The notes under the pieces: model-generated | Database searches by the model: none | Told to the model about the DNA's origin: nothing | Seen by the model: only the letters and a program-made list of their open reading frames with translations | Translations under genes and position numbers: made by a program | NCBI GenBank assembly: GCA_016708345.1 | Contig: JADJFX010000040.1 | Span: 35,855 to 99,854, forward strand | DNA from: Candidatus Rhodoferax bjergmarkensis | Lineage (GTDB): Bacteria > Pseudomonadota > Gammaproteobacteria > Burkholderiales > Burkholderiaceae_C | Direction of reading: 5' to 3' | Length of the DNA stretch: 64,000 nt | Shown: piece by piece, positions 41,565 through 53,002 of the stretch | Numbering within the stretch: the stretch's first letter is position 1 | Layout of the letters: each line of letters begins with the position of its first letter

Positions 41565-43612
41565 CTATTCGACCCCCAGCGCCTTAAATACCGCATCCAC
41601 CGGGTCCGAATAGAACCCCGTCTGAAATTTGGCAAACAACTCACCGGGAACTGTCGGGATGTCTGTCACGCTCGACATGGGCAGCAAGATGCGCTTGGCA
41701 CCGGCATCAAAAGCGACCTGCATGCTTTCTGCCAGGTTGCGGACCTGGATGATGGTTCCACCCAGGCTCATATCACCCATCACAGCCAACTGTGACTGCA
41801 CGGGCTTGCCCAACGCGGCAGAACAAAAAGCGATAAAGCTCGCCAGGTAAATGCCTGAGGTGCGCCAGTTCCCTGCAATTCCACCAAATGGGTATGAAAA
41901 TCCCGTTCGCCCGGCTTGATAGATGCACTTACGCGCGATGAGTTTGCTTTGAAATAGTCAAACGCCACCCGCACCGCCTCGCGCGGCGCAACGCCAGACA
42001 CATTGGCCTTGCCTGATCCGGGGATCGATTGGATTTCCAGACGATAAATGCCAGGCATTTCTGATGAGCCCATGCTGATGGTGTGTAGCGTTCCCGGCTG
42101 CAAACGCCCTTCTGGCACCAGTGCGCCACTGGACTGCTCCGGCACGGTCACAAAACGCTCCACGCCATCTTCCAGGTCGATGTAGCTGAAATGAACGTCA
42201 TAAAACTCCATGCCGCCAATTTTCTTGAGCTGCTCCTTCACTCGCCGCCGCGTCTCCAACGCGTATTCCAAACATTTGCGAACGGAGTCTTTGGTGTACT
42301 CGCCGTTAGGGCAAACCAACTTGAGCAAGCCTGACGTCGTGCGACGTACCGCAATGGTGTCGCGCTGGTTCAGGTTGTTGCCAAGTTTGAAAAATTTGTC
42401 GATGGCATCCGCAAAGCTCTGCTTGCGCATCTCGCGCAAGTATTCCGCCAGGTAGTCAACAATCAGGCCGTACTGGTTGGTAAAAAACTCGGGCCGCATC
42501 TTGGGGATCTCCCAACCGGGCACATAAGCATGAAAGCGATCAAAGAAAGCCGAATCAATCATCGCTTCTGGAAATGGCGCCAGCAGGTGCGAGGTCTTGA
42601 CCAATGATTCGACGCTTTGATTGATGTTGCCGACAAACACCATGGCGGCGCTTGCATTGATGGACTCACGGCCCCGGCTGAAAGAGCCAGAAGCCATGTA
42701 GTCCTTCATGATTTGAACGCCGTCGTGGTCTTTGAAGTTGATGCCTGCCACCTCGTCAAAGGCCACCACATCCCACAAGCCGACCAGGCCCACCTTGCGA
42801 GCGCCCATGTTGTAGAACAGGTTGGCCACTGTGGTTTGGCCACCCGACACCAAAATACTGTTCGGGCTGATTTCTTTGTAAATGTGGCTTTTGCCGGTGC
42901 CGCGTGGACCAAGTTCGCAAAAGTTGTAGTTATTTTCCACCAGCGGAATCATCCGCGCCAACAGGTGCCACTTGACCCGCTCTTTGAAGTGACTGGGTTC
43001 CATGCCGGTCGAGCGAATCAGCGCATCAATCCACTGCTCATCAGTGAAAGACTTGCGCGCTTCAAACAAAGCGCTCATGTCCATGTTGGGCATCTGGATC
43101 GGCTTGAGCTCGGTTACCGCAAAAGGCGACCCCTTCTGGTCTTCCTCGAAGTGATATTTCAGGGTGACAATGCACCAGATTCCGCCCACCAAAAGCTTCT
43201 CAAACTGGCGCACATAGGTGTCGGAAATTTCAGCATTTTTGACACCGAGGTTGGACAGCAGTGCCTCGTACACATCCCGCTTTTCATTGAGCTTGACGGT
43301 AACCTTGTCGATCACTTTGTAGGTGCCGCTCTCGCGCACCTTGGACTTGACCTTCTCCGCTTCATCCGGGCGTACATAGTTTTCCGTCAGGATGCGCTTG
43401 ACGTTGACCAGTCCATTCTGGATAACCGCCTCGTCATTGCTGGCACAGTACATGCCCAGCAAATACTCCAGCACATAGACCGGAACATTCGCCCCCTCTT
43501 TGATCAATTTGGTCAGATCTTTGCGCACCACCTTTCCCGCAAAGTGGGTGTTTAGCAAAGTATCCAAGCTGGTGTCAGGCAGCGTTTCAGGGGTTAAGTG
43601 AGATTGCGTCAT
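41565..43612 (-). CDS. brxL: BrxL, BREX Lon-like AAA+ protein, one frameshift
   Basis: BrxL of type 1 BREX, about 683 codons. The AAA+ domain has Walker A ELGPRGTGKSHIYKE and Walker B LWDVVAFDEVAGI, then FVGNINQSVESL. A Lon-protease-like C-terminal domain follows. A frameshift near 41860 shifts the last 80 residues, which read LASFIAFCSAALGKPVQSQ and AVMGDMSLGGT. That end holds a degenerate Lon-type active-site block (the MSLGG area). BrxL forms DNA-binding ring complexes and is needed for defence in many type 1 systems. It starts nine bases after pglZ. Confidence 0.9.
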
Positions 43613-43621
43613 TTGAATTGA

Positions 43622-46237
43622 TTAAAAGTCGTTGCCAAAGGCCAAGTCCACCTTGATGGGCAGGCGCAGCACTTCCACCTTGCTAACGGCGTCGCGCATG
43701 ACCAGGTCATAGCGCTTGTGCGGGTCATGCGCGCCAGCCAGCACGGTCAATAAAACAGAGCGTTTGCGCTCATCCAGCAGTTGTGAAGTGCTGTCAAACG
43801 TAATGGACTGCTCATTGCTGATGGGCCGATCCCCGTCCGAGCCGTCACGCAAGGAAACCACCACGGAACGTGCCAATACCCGCTCAGAGACCGCATCTGT
43901 CTGAATGAACTCGAAACGCTGGGTATTGGTGACCACCTTGTTTACCGCACCGAGCAGACTAACACTCACGTATTTGGTCTTGGCGTGGTCGGCCTCGCTC
44001 TCGCGCACCGTGATGACCGGGACCACAACCTCTTGCGGCATGGCGCTGCCATGAACAAAACGCGCGCCACCAGCAAAATGAAAGCGGCTGGCACCTTTGG
44101 GCACCCAGAAATCGAGACTTCCCTCCGGCGTGGTGCCGGCTGTCACTGCGGTATTGCCAGACCAGGCTTTGGGTGTTGCACCCAGATTGCGTCCAATCAA
44201 GTAGCGCTTCTTGGCCTTCAAGGTTCCAGCGGGTTTATCGTCCAGCGTGGACTTGTCCGACTCATCCAGCGCCGACTCCTGGTACATAAAACCATGATCC
44301 GCCGTGACCAGCACGGTCGAGCCATTGAGTGAATTGATGATGAAACCCAGGACGTTGGCGAGATCCTGCACTGTCAGAGCTGCCGCCTCAAAGGTTTTGG
44401 TCTCCGACGCCTGCTTGTCACCCGTCATGTCGATGCGGTCGTGGTAGATGTATATCAGGCGCTTTTCTCGCACCAACTCCCTGCCCTTGTCTTTGCCCAG
44501 TGCCATCAAGTCCTCGGCTTTGACCGCGATGCCACCAAATTTTTTGAGGTGCTCGCCACGCTGTTCCAAGGTGGCCACAGGATGCCCATCCGCAAACACA
44601 TCCAGATTGGCACTTTCTTTGTACGCCAGCGCCTGGTGCGGCAGCAGCGCCGCCATGCCCAGTGCGGTGTAGCTTGGCAATACACCCAGCATGCCATCCA
44701 GCGATGCCTTGAAGCGGCTCTTGCTATTGATCTGCAGCACCAGCTCCTGAGCGACCTCGAACCGGAACGCGTCAGAAATCAGCACAAAAACGCGCTTAAC
44801 CCCGCCCTCAAACAGGGGCAACACTTTGCGCTCAAAAAAAGCCTGTTGCGGCGTCACCTCGGGCAGCTTCCAGTGGGCGAGCAAGCCCTGCGACCCCTCC
44901 ATTACCTTGGCCCAAGCAGCGCTTAACTGCGGGATATACCAGCCTGAATACACACCTTCGATTGATTCTCGAAGCTCATGTAACACGGCCCAGCCGGTGG
45001 GCTCTACCGCATCCGCTGCCGTGTGAAAGTGCCGGTACAACTGGTCAAAGCGAAAAAGCTCATCGCGATATTGGGCAAAAGCAGTTCCCGCATCGGCAAA
45101 ACTGAATCCGGCCGCGTGAGCTGCTTTAAGGCTGAAGAAATCAGCTGCAGCGGTCAATGCGTCGTAGCACGCCGCCAAGGCACGGGTACGCTCATTCGCG
45201 CTGGCAAGCAAAGGATTGGCCCAATGACCTTCGCGCCGACGTGCCATCAGCGTGCGCACCACGTCCATATTGGCTCCCGCACCGGCAACAATGCGCTTTT
45301 TGAGGTCTTGCACCACCCGCAACTCAACGTCTTCAAACGTCATGCATTCCAGCAATTGCTCTGCTGATTGGCTTGACAACAAGCTCACCAAGTTCAACTC
45401 ATGGGCCACGGCCTGCGCCAAAACGTTGTAACTGCCAAACTACGCAATGTCAGAGCGCCACCGTGCAACAAAAACGGATGCATTGGCAGCCAGGGTTCGA
45501 TCCGGCAACACAAAATGAGCCAACTGCCTTGGTGCATCCCCCAGTAGCCCACGGCAAAAGTCGGTCACCAAAATTCGCAACAATAAGTCACGTAAATTAG
45601 GCTCGGCATCTACATACCCCAACTGCATTTGCACCATGGACCAAAATGCGGGTGTCAGATCATTAGCAACAATGTCCAGCCAGGCCTTGGGTTGCGCCGA
45701 AAGATCTGCAATGCCATCCGTAACCATGGCCCCATAAAGCCGCTGCAACATCGCAAACAGCTCCGGCTGATCCGCTCTGGTCAGCACAGCCAGCATCTTT
45801 CGATCTAGATCCGGCGCGGTATCACCAGGAAGCACCAAGCGTTTCAAACGGTCTACCCGATCTTTGGCACGCAAAAACTTTGCGCGATCTTTCAGATGCT
45901 GACGCAGCCCCAAAGTGGCAAGGCCTAAATCTTCCAGCAGAATAGACATGGAGTCAGCTCGAAATGTCTTTGATCGCAGGCGAACGTCCAACAACCAGTC
46001 TTTGGTTGGCTCGGGCTCTGCTTGGTTGCTGTAAAGCAGCCAGCGCTGATTCCGGCCATTCTCGATGTTCAATTTGACTTGCAGAGCAGGACAGGAATCC
46101 ATGCGAACCAGATTCACACCATCGATTTGAAATCCATCAATAACCGCAGTGAACTCGGAATCAACGTCATGCCAAAACACCACTGATGTGTTGGAAAACA
46201 AGGTTGAAAGACTATCGAAAATTCTTTGGTTACTCAT
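43622..46237 (-). CDS. pglZ: PglZ, BREX alkaline-phosphatase-like protein, in-frame amber stop
   Basis: PglZ of BREX, 871 codons if read through. The PglZ core has VFVLISDAFRFEVAQEL and VLVTADHGFMYQES, the metal-binding Asp and His blocks of the alkaline-phosphatase superfamily. N-terminal part: VVFWHDVDSEF. A TAG at codon 266 (45440-45442) splits the gene without any frame change: both halves are in the same register. That differs from most other breaks here, which are indels. The ATG overlaps the yhaN stop by eight bases. PglZ is the BREX hallmark; recent work assigns members nuclease/phosphodiesterase-type chemistry. Confidence 0.9.
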
Positions 46238-48863
46238 AAATGATTGACACTGGACTTGCGCCTACACTGCGCCAATTTGCAGGATGACAGGTAAACACCA
46301 AAATCTGATGCCGCTGTGAGGCATCGAATAGGACCCTTTGCATCTGATCCAAACGCTGCGGATCACTGTGCACCAGCGCATCATCCATGATGATCAACGT
46401 CGGGCGACCGCCTTCCTTCAACAGATCCGCATACGCTAGGCGGCTAATGACCCCCATTTGCTCACGTGCACCAAAGCTCAGTTGGGCGAATTGTCCCGAT
46501 TCTGGTCCACGGCCGCCAATACGAGTTAAAAGACCAGGAACCAGGTCTTCACCAATATCCAAGGTAGCTTTTGGAAAAAGCAGTTGCAGGTAACGCTGTA
46601 TATGTTTTTGCAACGGGGCCTGCAGGCGTTTCGTCATGGCCGCGCGCTTGCTGTCGAGCAGGTTCACCAAGAGGTCCAGCGCATCAGCGCGCAACTTAAT
46701 CTCAGCCATCCGCCTCTCAGCCGAATCCAACTTGACAGCAAGTTCAGCGCGGCTTTCTTCGAGGCCCTGCGCCCCCGCTTCCTCCAACTTACTTATTAGG
46801 ACGGAAATGGTCATCTGACGCTCTCGGTAAAGGCGCTCACTCTGATCAGCACTTCGTTTAAACCGATCAACATCCTGAACCAGAATGTCTGGCAGCGCGG
46901 CCTCGACCTCTTCCTGACGTGATTGGATACGCACTTCCAACGCATCCCGCTCAGCCTTGGTGGTCAATGCATTCTGGTTTACTTCCGCCAGTTTCGCCTT
47001 GCGCTCGGGTGCTAAGACCAATGCAAGCAGCGCATCGCGCTCACGTTCAGCGCCCTCGGATTGTGTTTGAACCGCGACCAACACGATCTTTGCATTGCCG
47101 GCCTCGGCGGTTGCGGTATCAAGGGCGTCCTTGGCTTCGGTTTGTCGGGTGACTGCATCCTTCAATGCAATAGTCGAATCAACGGGGCGTGGCGGGAGTT
47201 GCGCCAACTTGGCGGTGGCGTCCGCGTGCAAAGAACTTTGTGCCGCAATTTCACCACGCAGAGCATCCAATCCGTCTGGTACCAGATTCGCGAGCATCTT
47301 TTCGCAATGCTTCAAATCTGATCGTGCCTGCTGATTAACCGCAAATCGTGTCTCCGCCTCGGACATGGTCGTCACACCTATGCGTGCAAATAGTGCCCGA
47401 TGCTCGGCAAGAAGTTCACCCTCTTCGCGCGCTAACCCAGCGAGATCGTTCCCGCCGGGAGTAATCCGTAACTCGCCAACGCCATCGATATTCACCGTAG
47501 CGTCGAGCGCAATCAGGCGCTCCCCAACTCCAGCAAGGACTTCCTCATTCAAAGTCACACTCTGGCCAGAAATCAAGTTGAATCGCAAACGAGTAGCTGC
47601 CACTTCCCGTCGAATCCGAATTTCATTTAGCTTTGCCTGCTGGTCTCGCAAGCTGGTGATGTCCTTCTTCTCGATCTGACTGTCGCGAATGACTTTCTTA
47701 AGATTCGCAAGGTTTCCTTGTTCCTCTTCGGCGTTCACAAGTGTGTCAGCGAGTGCGGCTAATCTAGCCTGAGCCTGCACTCCACTACGTGCCAGATCCG
47801 CACGCATATCCTCTTGACGGGAAACCGCCAATGTTTCATTGGCCAAGACATACTCCCGTTCGGCCACCGCTCGGGCAGCTTCCAGGGCATCACAAACGCC
47901 TTTTTGAGTCTTTGACGCCGACTGAGCCTGGGCGAAGGCGGCTTCTCGCTTTTTGAGGTCTCCTTCCTGCACTTCAAAACCCAGCAACTGCTCAGCAATA
48001 AGCTTCTGCTTGTCCTTAAGCTGGACAAGCGCCAACATATCTGCATTCAGCGCGCTTTTAAGCACCTCGATAGCTGCAAGTCGCTGTTCGGCTTGGGATT
48101 GTTGAGTGCGCAACAGCTCCCATGGCTTCGAATGCTGGTCTGCCCGGTCCTCATCTCGCAACTTTCCCAGTTGGTCTACTTGTGCCTGGTAGGTTGCAAT
48201 GCGGCCATCTAGCTCTGCAATACGAACACGCAGCGCCTCTCGTTCGACGATCGATTCAGAATACAACGCTCTCGGCTTACCAGTAGAGGTGAGAAGCGCA
48301 TCGCGTTCCTCATGGATCTTGGCAATGATTGCATCACCCTGGGTACTGGCTATCTCGCCAACAGACTGATCCAATACCTTGCGTAAATGTTCAGTTGCAT
48401 TGCCAACAGAGTCAGCGATATCCTGACCAGAGCCCTGTTCAATCCATAACAAGCCAGGAATACCCCAGTGCTCGGGCTTACTGGCCCCGCGCCCAGGAAA
48501 CTCGAACCCCAGCAGGTCAGCAAGGTACTGTTCAGCTTCCTCGCCATCGTATGGTTTATCGCCCACCTTCAGTTCGCAGCGCTTCTTGTTCAAAAAGCAC
48601 TTTCGCAAGTGAAATGCCCGCGCGCCTACTTCAAAATCAAGTTCAACGGTTGGCGTGGCTGATGAATCACCCCAAGGCAACAAGTCATCGACACTGGTGG
48701 ATCGGTGGCGTTCAAAGAATGCAGCGCGAATGGCGCGCACAACGGTGCTTTTTCCTGCTTCATTTGGACCCGTGAACAAATTGAGTCCACTGCTCAGATT
48801 GGCAAGTTCAAAGGGAGCCCGAAACTGCCGAACATGCTCAAGCTTTATTTTTGTGAGTTTCAT
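46230..48863 (-). CDS. yhaN: Rad50/SbcC-like ATPase (YhaN family)
   Basis: Intact, 877 residues. Walker A FTGPNEAGKSTVVRA at residue about 30; signature-type AQLSFGAREQMGVISRLA and Walker B PTLIIMDDALVHSD near the C-terminus. The middle about 550 residues are coiled coil with many Glu/Lys/Ala heptads. No CxxC zinc hook is present in the coil, which points to the YhaN/AAA_27 group rather than true SbcC. The protein should bind DNA ends and act with the metallophosphoesterase encoded just upstream. It overlaps that gene by four bases and pglZ by eight, so all are translated from one message. Not part of canonical type 1 BREX. Confidence 0.85.
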   Translation of the reverse strand: MKLTKIKLEHVRQFRAPFELANLSSGLNLFTGPNEAGKSTVVRAIRAAFFERHRSTSVDDLLPWGDSSATPTVELDFEVGARAFHLRKCFLNKKRCELKVGDKPYDGEEAEQYLADLLGFEFPGRGASKPEHWGIPGLLWIEQGSGQDIADSVGNATEHLRKVLDQSVGEIASTQGDAIIAKIHEERDALLTSTGKPRALYSESIVEREALRVRIAELDGRIATYQAQVDQLGKLRDEDRADQHSKPWELLRTQQSQAEQRLAAIEVLKSALNADMLALVQLKDKQKLIAEQLLGFEVQEGDLKKREAAFAQAQSASKTQKGVCDALEAARAVAEREYVLANETLAVSRQEDMRADLARSGVQAQARLAALADTLVNAEEEQGNLANLKKVIRDSQIEKKDITSLRDQQAKLNEIRIRREVAATRLRFNLISGQSVTLNEEVLAGVGERLIALDATVNIDGVGELRITPGGNDLAGLAREEGELLAEHRALFARIGVTTMSEAETRFAVNQQARSDLKHCEKMLANLVPDGLDALRGEIAAQSSLHADATAKLAQLPPRPVDSTIALKDAVTRQTEAKDALDTATAEAGNAKIVLVAVQTQSEGAERERDALLALVLAPERKAKLAEVNQNALTTKAERDALEVRIQSRQEEVEAALPDILVQDVDRFKRSADQSERLYRERQMTISVLISKLEEAGAQGLEESRAELAVKLDSAERRMAEIKLRADALDLLVNLLDSKRAAMTKRLQAPLQKHIQRYLQLLFPKATLDIGEDLVPGLLTRIGGRGPESGQFAQLSFGAREQMGVISRLAYADLLKEGGRPTLIIMDDALVHSDPQRLDQMQRVLFDASQRHQILVFTCHPANWRSVGASPVSIIYE

Positions 48864-49996
48864 GCAGTTGCACCCGCCTGTTGACGTTCAGCCAATAGAG
48901 TGGTCAAAAGCCCGAGTGCATGTGTCGCAACACTGCGGCTTTCGGGGTTCGCTGTCTCACCCTGCCGATCGCGCAACTCGGCAATTACTTCACCAAGGTA
49001 CCCATCCGCCTTCAGAGCCGCAATATCGTCCGCAGTGGGCATCAATCGCAACCCCGCTTGATCACACTCCAAGCTTCGCGCGCGGGCATGCGCGCGGCTG
49101 ATAGCGCCCAGAATCTTTTGTTGCCCCAATAGATCGGTTTGCCCCGTCAACGTCAGCTTAAGAACATCCTTGCCTTCGATCGCATCAAGTTTTGAGACCA
49201 ATTGATCCGCATCGCTGGCAATCGTTAAATGAAACTCCACCTCTTGCCAGACATATCGTCCCGTTTGTAAACGCGTAACCACTGGCATGGCACCGGGTGC
49301 ATCGATCTGCACCAACAATGCATATCCAGGTTCGTTACCCTTGAAACGGTCTTGTTCCGGGGTTCCGCTGTACCAGGTTCGGGGGTTGATTTGTTTGCAT
49401 CCATGCCAGTCCCCCAACGCCAGATAGTCCAAACGTGCAGCAATGGCTCGGTCTGGTGCTATGGGGTTCGTAGAGTCAATTTCTTCGGCCAAGATGCCCT
49501 GGACGCTGCCATGCGCAATACCGATACGCAACATGCCCGCTGGGGTCTCCCATCCATCAAATGCTGCTGTCAAATCGTTATAGGTATGTCGCTGTGTCAG
49601 TGGAGCGCAAAGTGCTGCAAAGTTGAGGTCCGGGAACTCAATGACTTTTCCGGCTAGTGCAAGATGCAAATTTGACGGCAGTACTTCCAACCGCTGTGCG
49701 TGAGTCCATACGCTCTCAGTCAACGCCGCATCGTGATTGCCAGGAATCATGATCCATGGCCCAGCAAAGCCTTGCATCGCGTTGAAAAGTTTTCGAAGGG
49801 TTCGCTCGGCCACCGTCTGCGTATCGAAAACATCGCCGGCAACAATCACAGCATCCACAGCGTTTTCAGCAGCCAATTTGGCGATTGTCGCCACGGCGTC
49901 AATACGGGCCTCGGAAATCGCGGACGAGTCTTCAGGTGAGAACTGACTGTACTGGCGACCTATTTGCCAATCCGCAGTATGTAAAAAAATGGGCAC
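48860..49996 (-). CDS. yhaO: Mre11/SbcD-like nuclease (YhaO family)
   Basis: Calcineurin-like metallophosphoesterase, 378 residues from GTG 49996. Metal-binding motifs: FLHTADWQIG (D-H), VIVAGDVFD (GD), MIPGNHD (GNHD) and LGDWHG. A C-terminal helical region probably binds YhaN. The start is set at GTG because GGGAAAAG precedes it and the conserved strand PIFLHTADW begins there; the open frame reaches 50047 from a TTG. Overlap with yhaN is four bases (ATGA). Mre11-like enzymes process double-strand ends, so the pair may attack phage or invading DNA ends. It lies 99 bases after the repeat-protein gene. Confidence 0.86.
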   Translation of the reverse strand: MPIFLHTADWQIGRQYSQFSPEDSSAISEARIDAVATIAKLAAENAVDAVIVAGDVFDTQTVAERTLRKLFNAMQGFAGPWIMIPGNHDAALTESVWTHAQRLEVLPSNLHLALAGKVIEFPDLNFAALCAPLTQRHTYNDLTAAFDGWETPAGMLRIGIAHGSVQGILAEEIDSTNPIAPDRAIAARLDYLALGDWHGCKQINPRTWYSGTPEQDRFKGNEPGYALLVQIDAPGAMPVVTRLQTGRYVWQEVEFHLTIASDADQLVSKLDAIEGKDVLKLTLTGQTDLLGQQKILGAISRAHARARSLECDQAGLRLMPTADDIAALKADGYLGEVIAELRDRQGETANPESRSVATHALGLLTTLLAERQQAGATA

Positions 49997-50095
49997 GAGA
50001 CTTTTCCCTTTATTGTGTGCAACACTCAAGCCAGCGTGAGAAATCAATTGCTTTCAATGAACGCGCCACTGGCATATTAAATTTGACTTCCAGTT

Positions 50096-51782
50096 TTAAT
50101 CCTTGCCAATATACGGCCAAGGTTCCGGATGGCGTTGGCACCACAGCGTAATGAGTGCACCAAGGCGTTGATGCGACTTTTCCACATCGCACTGAATCAA
50201 AACGTTACCGCCAAACGCCGCATCACGAGGCTTCTTTCCCGAGGCAATGGCCTTTCCGATTTGACCTGACTTCTTAATTTCTCCGATGTCCGCAACGATA
50301 GCTTTCTTGACCAACTTGGAAAAGTTATTTCGGATTTCAGCGTGTCATGTATCAAGCTGGTGAAGCCCTCATAAAAACCAGAGCCGTCACCCCAGTTTGT
50401 CATGCCATTTCTGAAGTGCTCCGCCTCAATTCGTCCCAAAGCCCGTACCAACTCACCCTGCAATGAAGGAGCGCAACCCTTCGCTGGAACAAGCGCTTTG
50501 TGCAACTCCTGATTTTGCGACCACAGTGCCTCCACCCAATCATCAATTTCCGATTTCAAGCTAGTTGTCTCTCCATCGTCGTAGGTAGGCCGCGTAAAGC
50601 CAAGATCCGTTGCCCATGCCAGATAGGCTGCTTCGTCCTGCTCCAGTGGTCGGATCGCAATTTCCGCTTGTCGACTGTTTTGATCCTGCGCATGATTTCC
50701 AGAGATTGCGGCAGACTCAGGGACATTCGGCATCGGATGATCCAAAACCAACTTGGAAAGCGTATTGTTCAGAGCCATGCGTCGGTCTTCTGGCTGTTTA
50801 GCAAACCAAATTGCTATTGCCGCTGCCAGACGGATGAATGACCTTTCCAGTCCGGATCTGACGTAATAGCTGGCTTTGGCAATGTCAGCTGGAGCCTTCT
50901 TTCCTGGATTTCCAAACCGTTTGATCTCACCCAAGTCAAAGTCAATAACTTTCATGACCAGTTTGCTAAATGCCGCGTCTGCCTTAAAGGTGTCTTCCAA
51001 CAATCGAGCGAATTCGTCGTAAAATTAGGACTCTCACCGACCGGCACTCGCCCACCTTTGAAGTACATGTCTTCGATTGACGTCAGCGCATTACCCAAGT
51101 CCTTTGGTAACGACGCGGATCTTTCCATTGATGCGCCCGCCCCTTTAGGCGTTTCAGGCTTTTTGCCCACAAGCAAGCCAACCCACGCATCAATGTTTGA
51201 CCGGATTTCGGCCGCCGATAGTTGCGCTATCGCAGCTGTATCGAGTCCAAGGTCTGTTGCCCATGCCAAGTACGTATTGGCGTCTTTGTCCAGAAGTGTG
51301 GCCACAACCTTGGAATACTTGCTGCTTCTGAATTTTTCTAGGATTTCTGGAGTTCTTTTGGGTGCCGAAATGAAAATGACTTGATACTCAGCTTTCCCGT
51401 GCGACAAAAGCCAGTCAATGACAAATAAAGGGATCTCCTTCTTAAAGGATTCTTCAAACGCCTCGCCGCTGAATTCCCCAAGAAAATTCTTTCGTGACTG
51501 CATGATTGATGGCAAAGAGGGGTTTCGAAACATCGCCAATGGGTATTGGTAGCCAACATTCAACAACTGCTCAGGGCTGATGTTTGGATGCGCCAGCGCC
51601 GCACTACAGATCTTTTCGTCAAAGGACTGACGCATGCAAATGTCATCCAACATTTCTGCGGTGGCATTGGGATGTTTTGCCAGCAGCAGGTCGACTTCAT
51701 CACTGATCCCGAGCAGCCCCTTTAGTTGGTCTGGAGGTGACTTCTTGCCCTTGGCAATCTTAATTGCGTCTGATTCTTCCAC
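50096..51782 (-). CDS. LRV-like protein with internally duplicated domain, frameshifted
   Basis: About 562 codons. The first 105 residues are LRV-like (LLLAKHPNATAEMLDDI, LAHPNISPEQLLNVGYQYP, FRNPSLPS) and match the N-terminus of the gene at 40130. Two copies of a module of about 165 residues follow: YLAWATDLG, ID-WVGLL, an L-IE block, a LGEIKRFGNPGKK block and a helix ending IWFAKQPED; then again YLAWATDLG, IDDWVEALW, IGEIKKSGQIGKA and LWCQRHPEPW. Frameshifts near 51020 and 50330 break it. The start is GTG 51782 with GGAG eight bases upstream. No named family recognised for the duplicated module. It lies between a PDDEXK nuclease and yhaO within the BREX operon. Confidence 0.62.
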
Positions 51783-51946
51783 TTAGTGTTCTCCTGGAAT
51801 GTTTTCAGATGCGCCGAATTCATCTGACACATTCGACCGACAGTCGTTTGTTGTTTGCAGGACCGGTGAGTGTGATCCAACCGCAGAAAGATACGGTGAC
51901 TCAGCACCTTTTTCGGTAACACAATCATCCTGCTTTGCAAGCTTGA

Positions 51947-53002
51947 TCATTGACTGCCACCGTTGTCTTTGCCACGCGCCGACTCATGCAACTGCTGCAA
52001 GTCATTCTCAATTTCTTCAATAGTCGGCATTGCACCCTTCAGGTTGTCAGGCAGTGCTTCCACCAGGGTGTATTCGCTCACGCCCATGGGTTTGTTCATG
52101 TCGCGCAGGGCAAACTCCACCTCGATGTTGTTCTTGTCGCGGCACAGCAGCAGGCCAATGGTGGGCTGGTCGTCGTCGCGTTTGAGCAGGCTGTCCACAG
52201 CCGACAGGTAAAAGTTGAGTTTGCCGGCGTACTCGGGGATGAACTTGCGGTTTTTGAGCTCCACCACCACGTAGCATTTCAGCGTGACGTGATAGAACAG
52301 CAAGTCGATGTAGTAATCGTTGCCCGCCACTTCCAGGTGGTACTGGCGGCCAATGAAGGCAAAGCCTTTGCCCAGCTCCAGCAAAAACTGGGTGATGTGC
52401 TGCGTGAGTTGACGCTCCACATCCAGTTCGTTGTACGGCGCCGTCATGGCCATGAAGTCGAAGGTGTACGGGTCTTTGAGAGTTTGCTGGGCCAGATCCG
52501 ACTGTGGCAATGGCAAGGTGCGGGTGAAGTTGGTCACGGCCTTGCCGGCGCGGGCATACAAGTTGGACTTGAGCTGCAGCGCCAACACATCGCGACTCCA
52601 GCCCTGCTCCAGGGTTTGTTCAATGTAAAAACGGGCTTGGGCTACGCTGCTGCACTTGGTGATGATCAGGATGTTGTGACCCCAGGGAATTTGTGCAACA
52701 GCCTGTTGCACAAATTCCGCCTCCGGCCACTGTTCGGCAAAACTGCGCATGTACAGTAGGTTGCGGCGCGAAAAGCCTTTCATGTCGGGGAAAGCCGCCG
52801 TCAGGTCTTTGGCAAGCTGGTCAACAATTTTGGCACCCCAACCTTGGGCCTGCTGCCGCTCCAGAATGTCGCGGCCAATATTCCAGTACAGCAAAACCAG
52901 TTCGCGGTTAACGGACAACGTGGCGCGTTGCTGAGCGGACAGGATACGTAACTTGAGATCCGATAGCCACTCACCGTACTCAAGGGAAGTGAGATCGCTC
53001 AT
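51947..53002 (-). CDS. PDDEXK nuclease, DUF1016 (YhcG) family
   Basis: Intact, 351 residues. N-terminal DUF1016 helical part: RELVLLYWNIGRDILERQ and GFSRRNLLYMRSFAE. The C-terminal PD-(D/E)xK nuclease core reads YYIDLLFYH with the metal-binding Asp, then CYVVVELKN with ExK, and FEIPEYAGKL-type FIPEYAGKLNFYL. These are common accessory genes in restriction and BREX-type islands and probably act as DNA nucleases (inference). Its ATG overlaps the upstream HEPN gene stop by four bases. The 164-base gap to the next gene has no clear features. Confidence 0.87.
   Translation of the reverse strand: MSDLTSLEYGEWLSDLKLRILSAQQRATLSVNRELVLLYWNIGRDILERQQAQGWGAKIVDQLAKDLTAAFPDMKGFSRRNLLYMRSFAEQWPEAEFVQQAVAQIPWGHNILIITKCSSVAQARFYIEQTLEQGWSRDVLALQLKSNLYARAGKAVTNFTRTLPLPQSDLAQQTLKDPYTFDFMAMTAPYNELDVERQLTQHITQFLLELGKGFAFIGRQYHLEVAGNDYYIDLLFYHVTLKCYVVVELKNRKFIPEYAGKLNFYLSAVDSLLKRDDDQPTIGLLLCRDKNNIEVEFALRDMNKPMGVSEYTLVEALPDNLKGAMPTIEEIENDLQQLHESARGKDNGGSQ

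Noticed and set aside
46230..50047. Housekeeping sbcCD DNA-repair operon
   Set aside because: No zinc hook, coupling to pglZ by overlap, and proteins shaped like YhaO/YhaN argue against chromosomal SbcCD.
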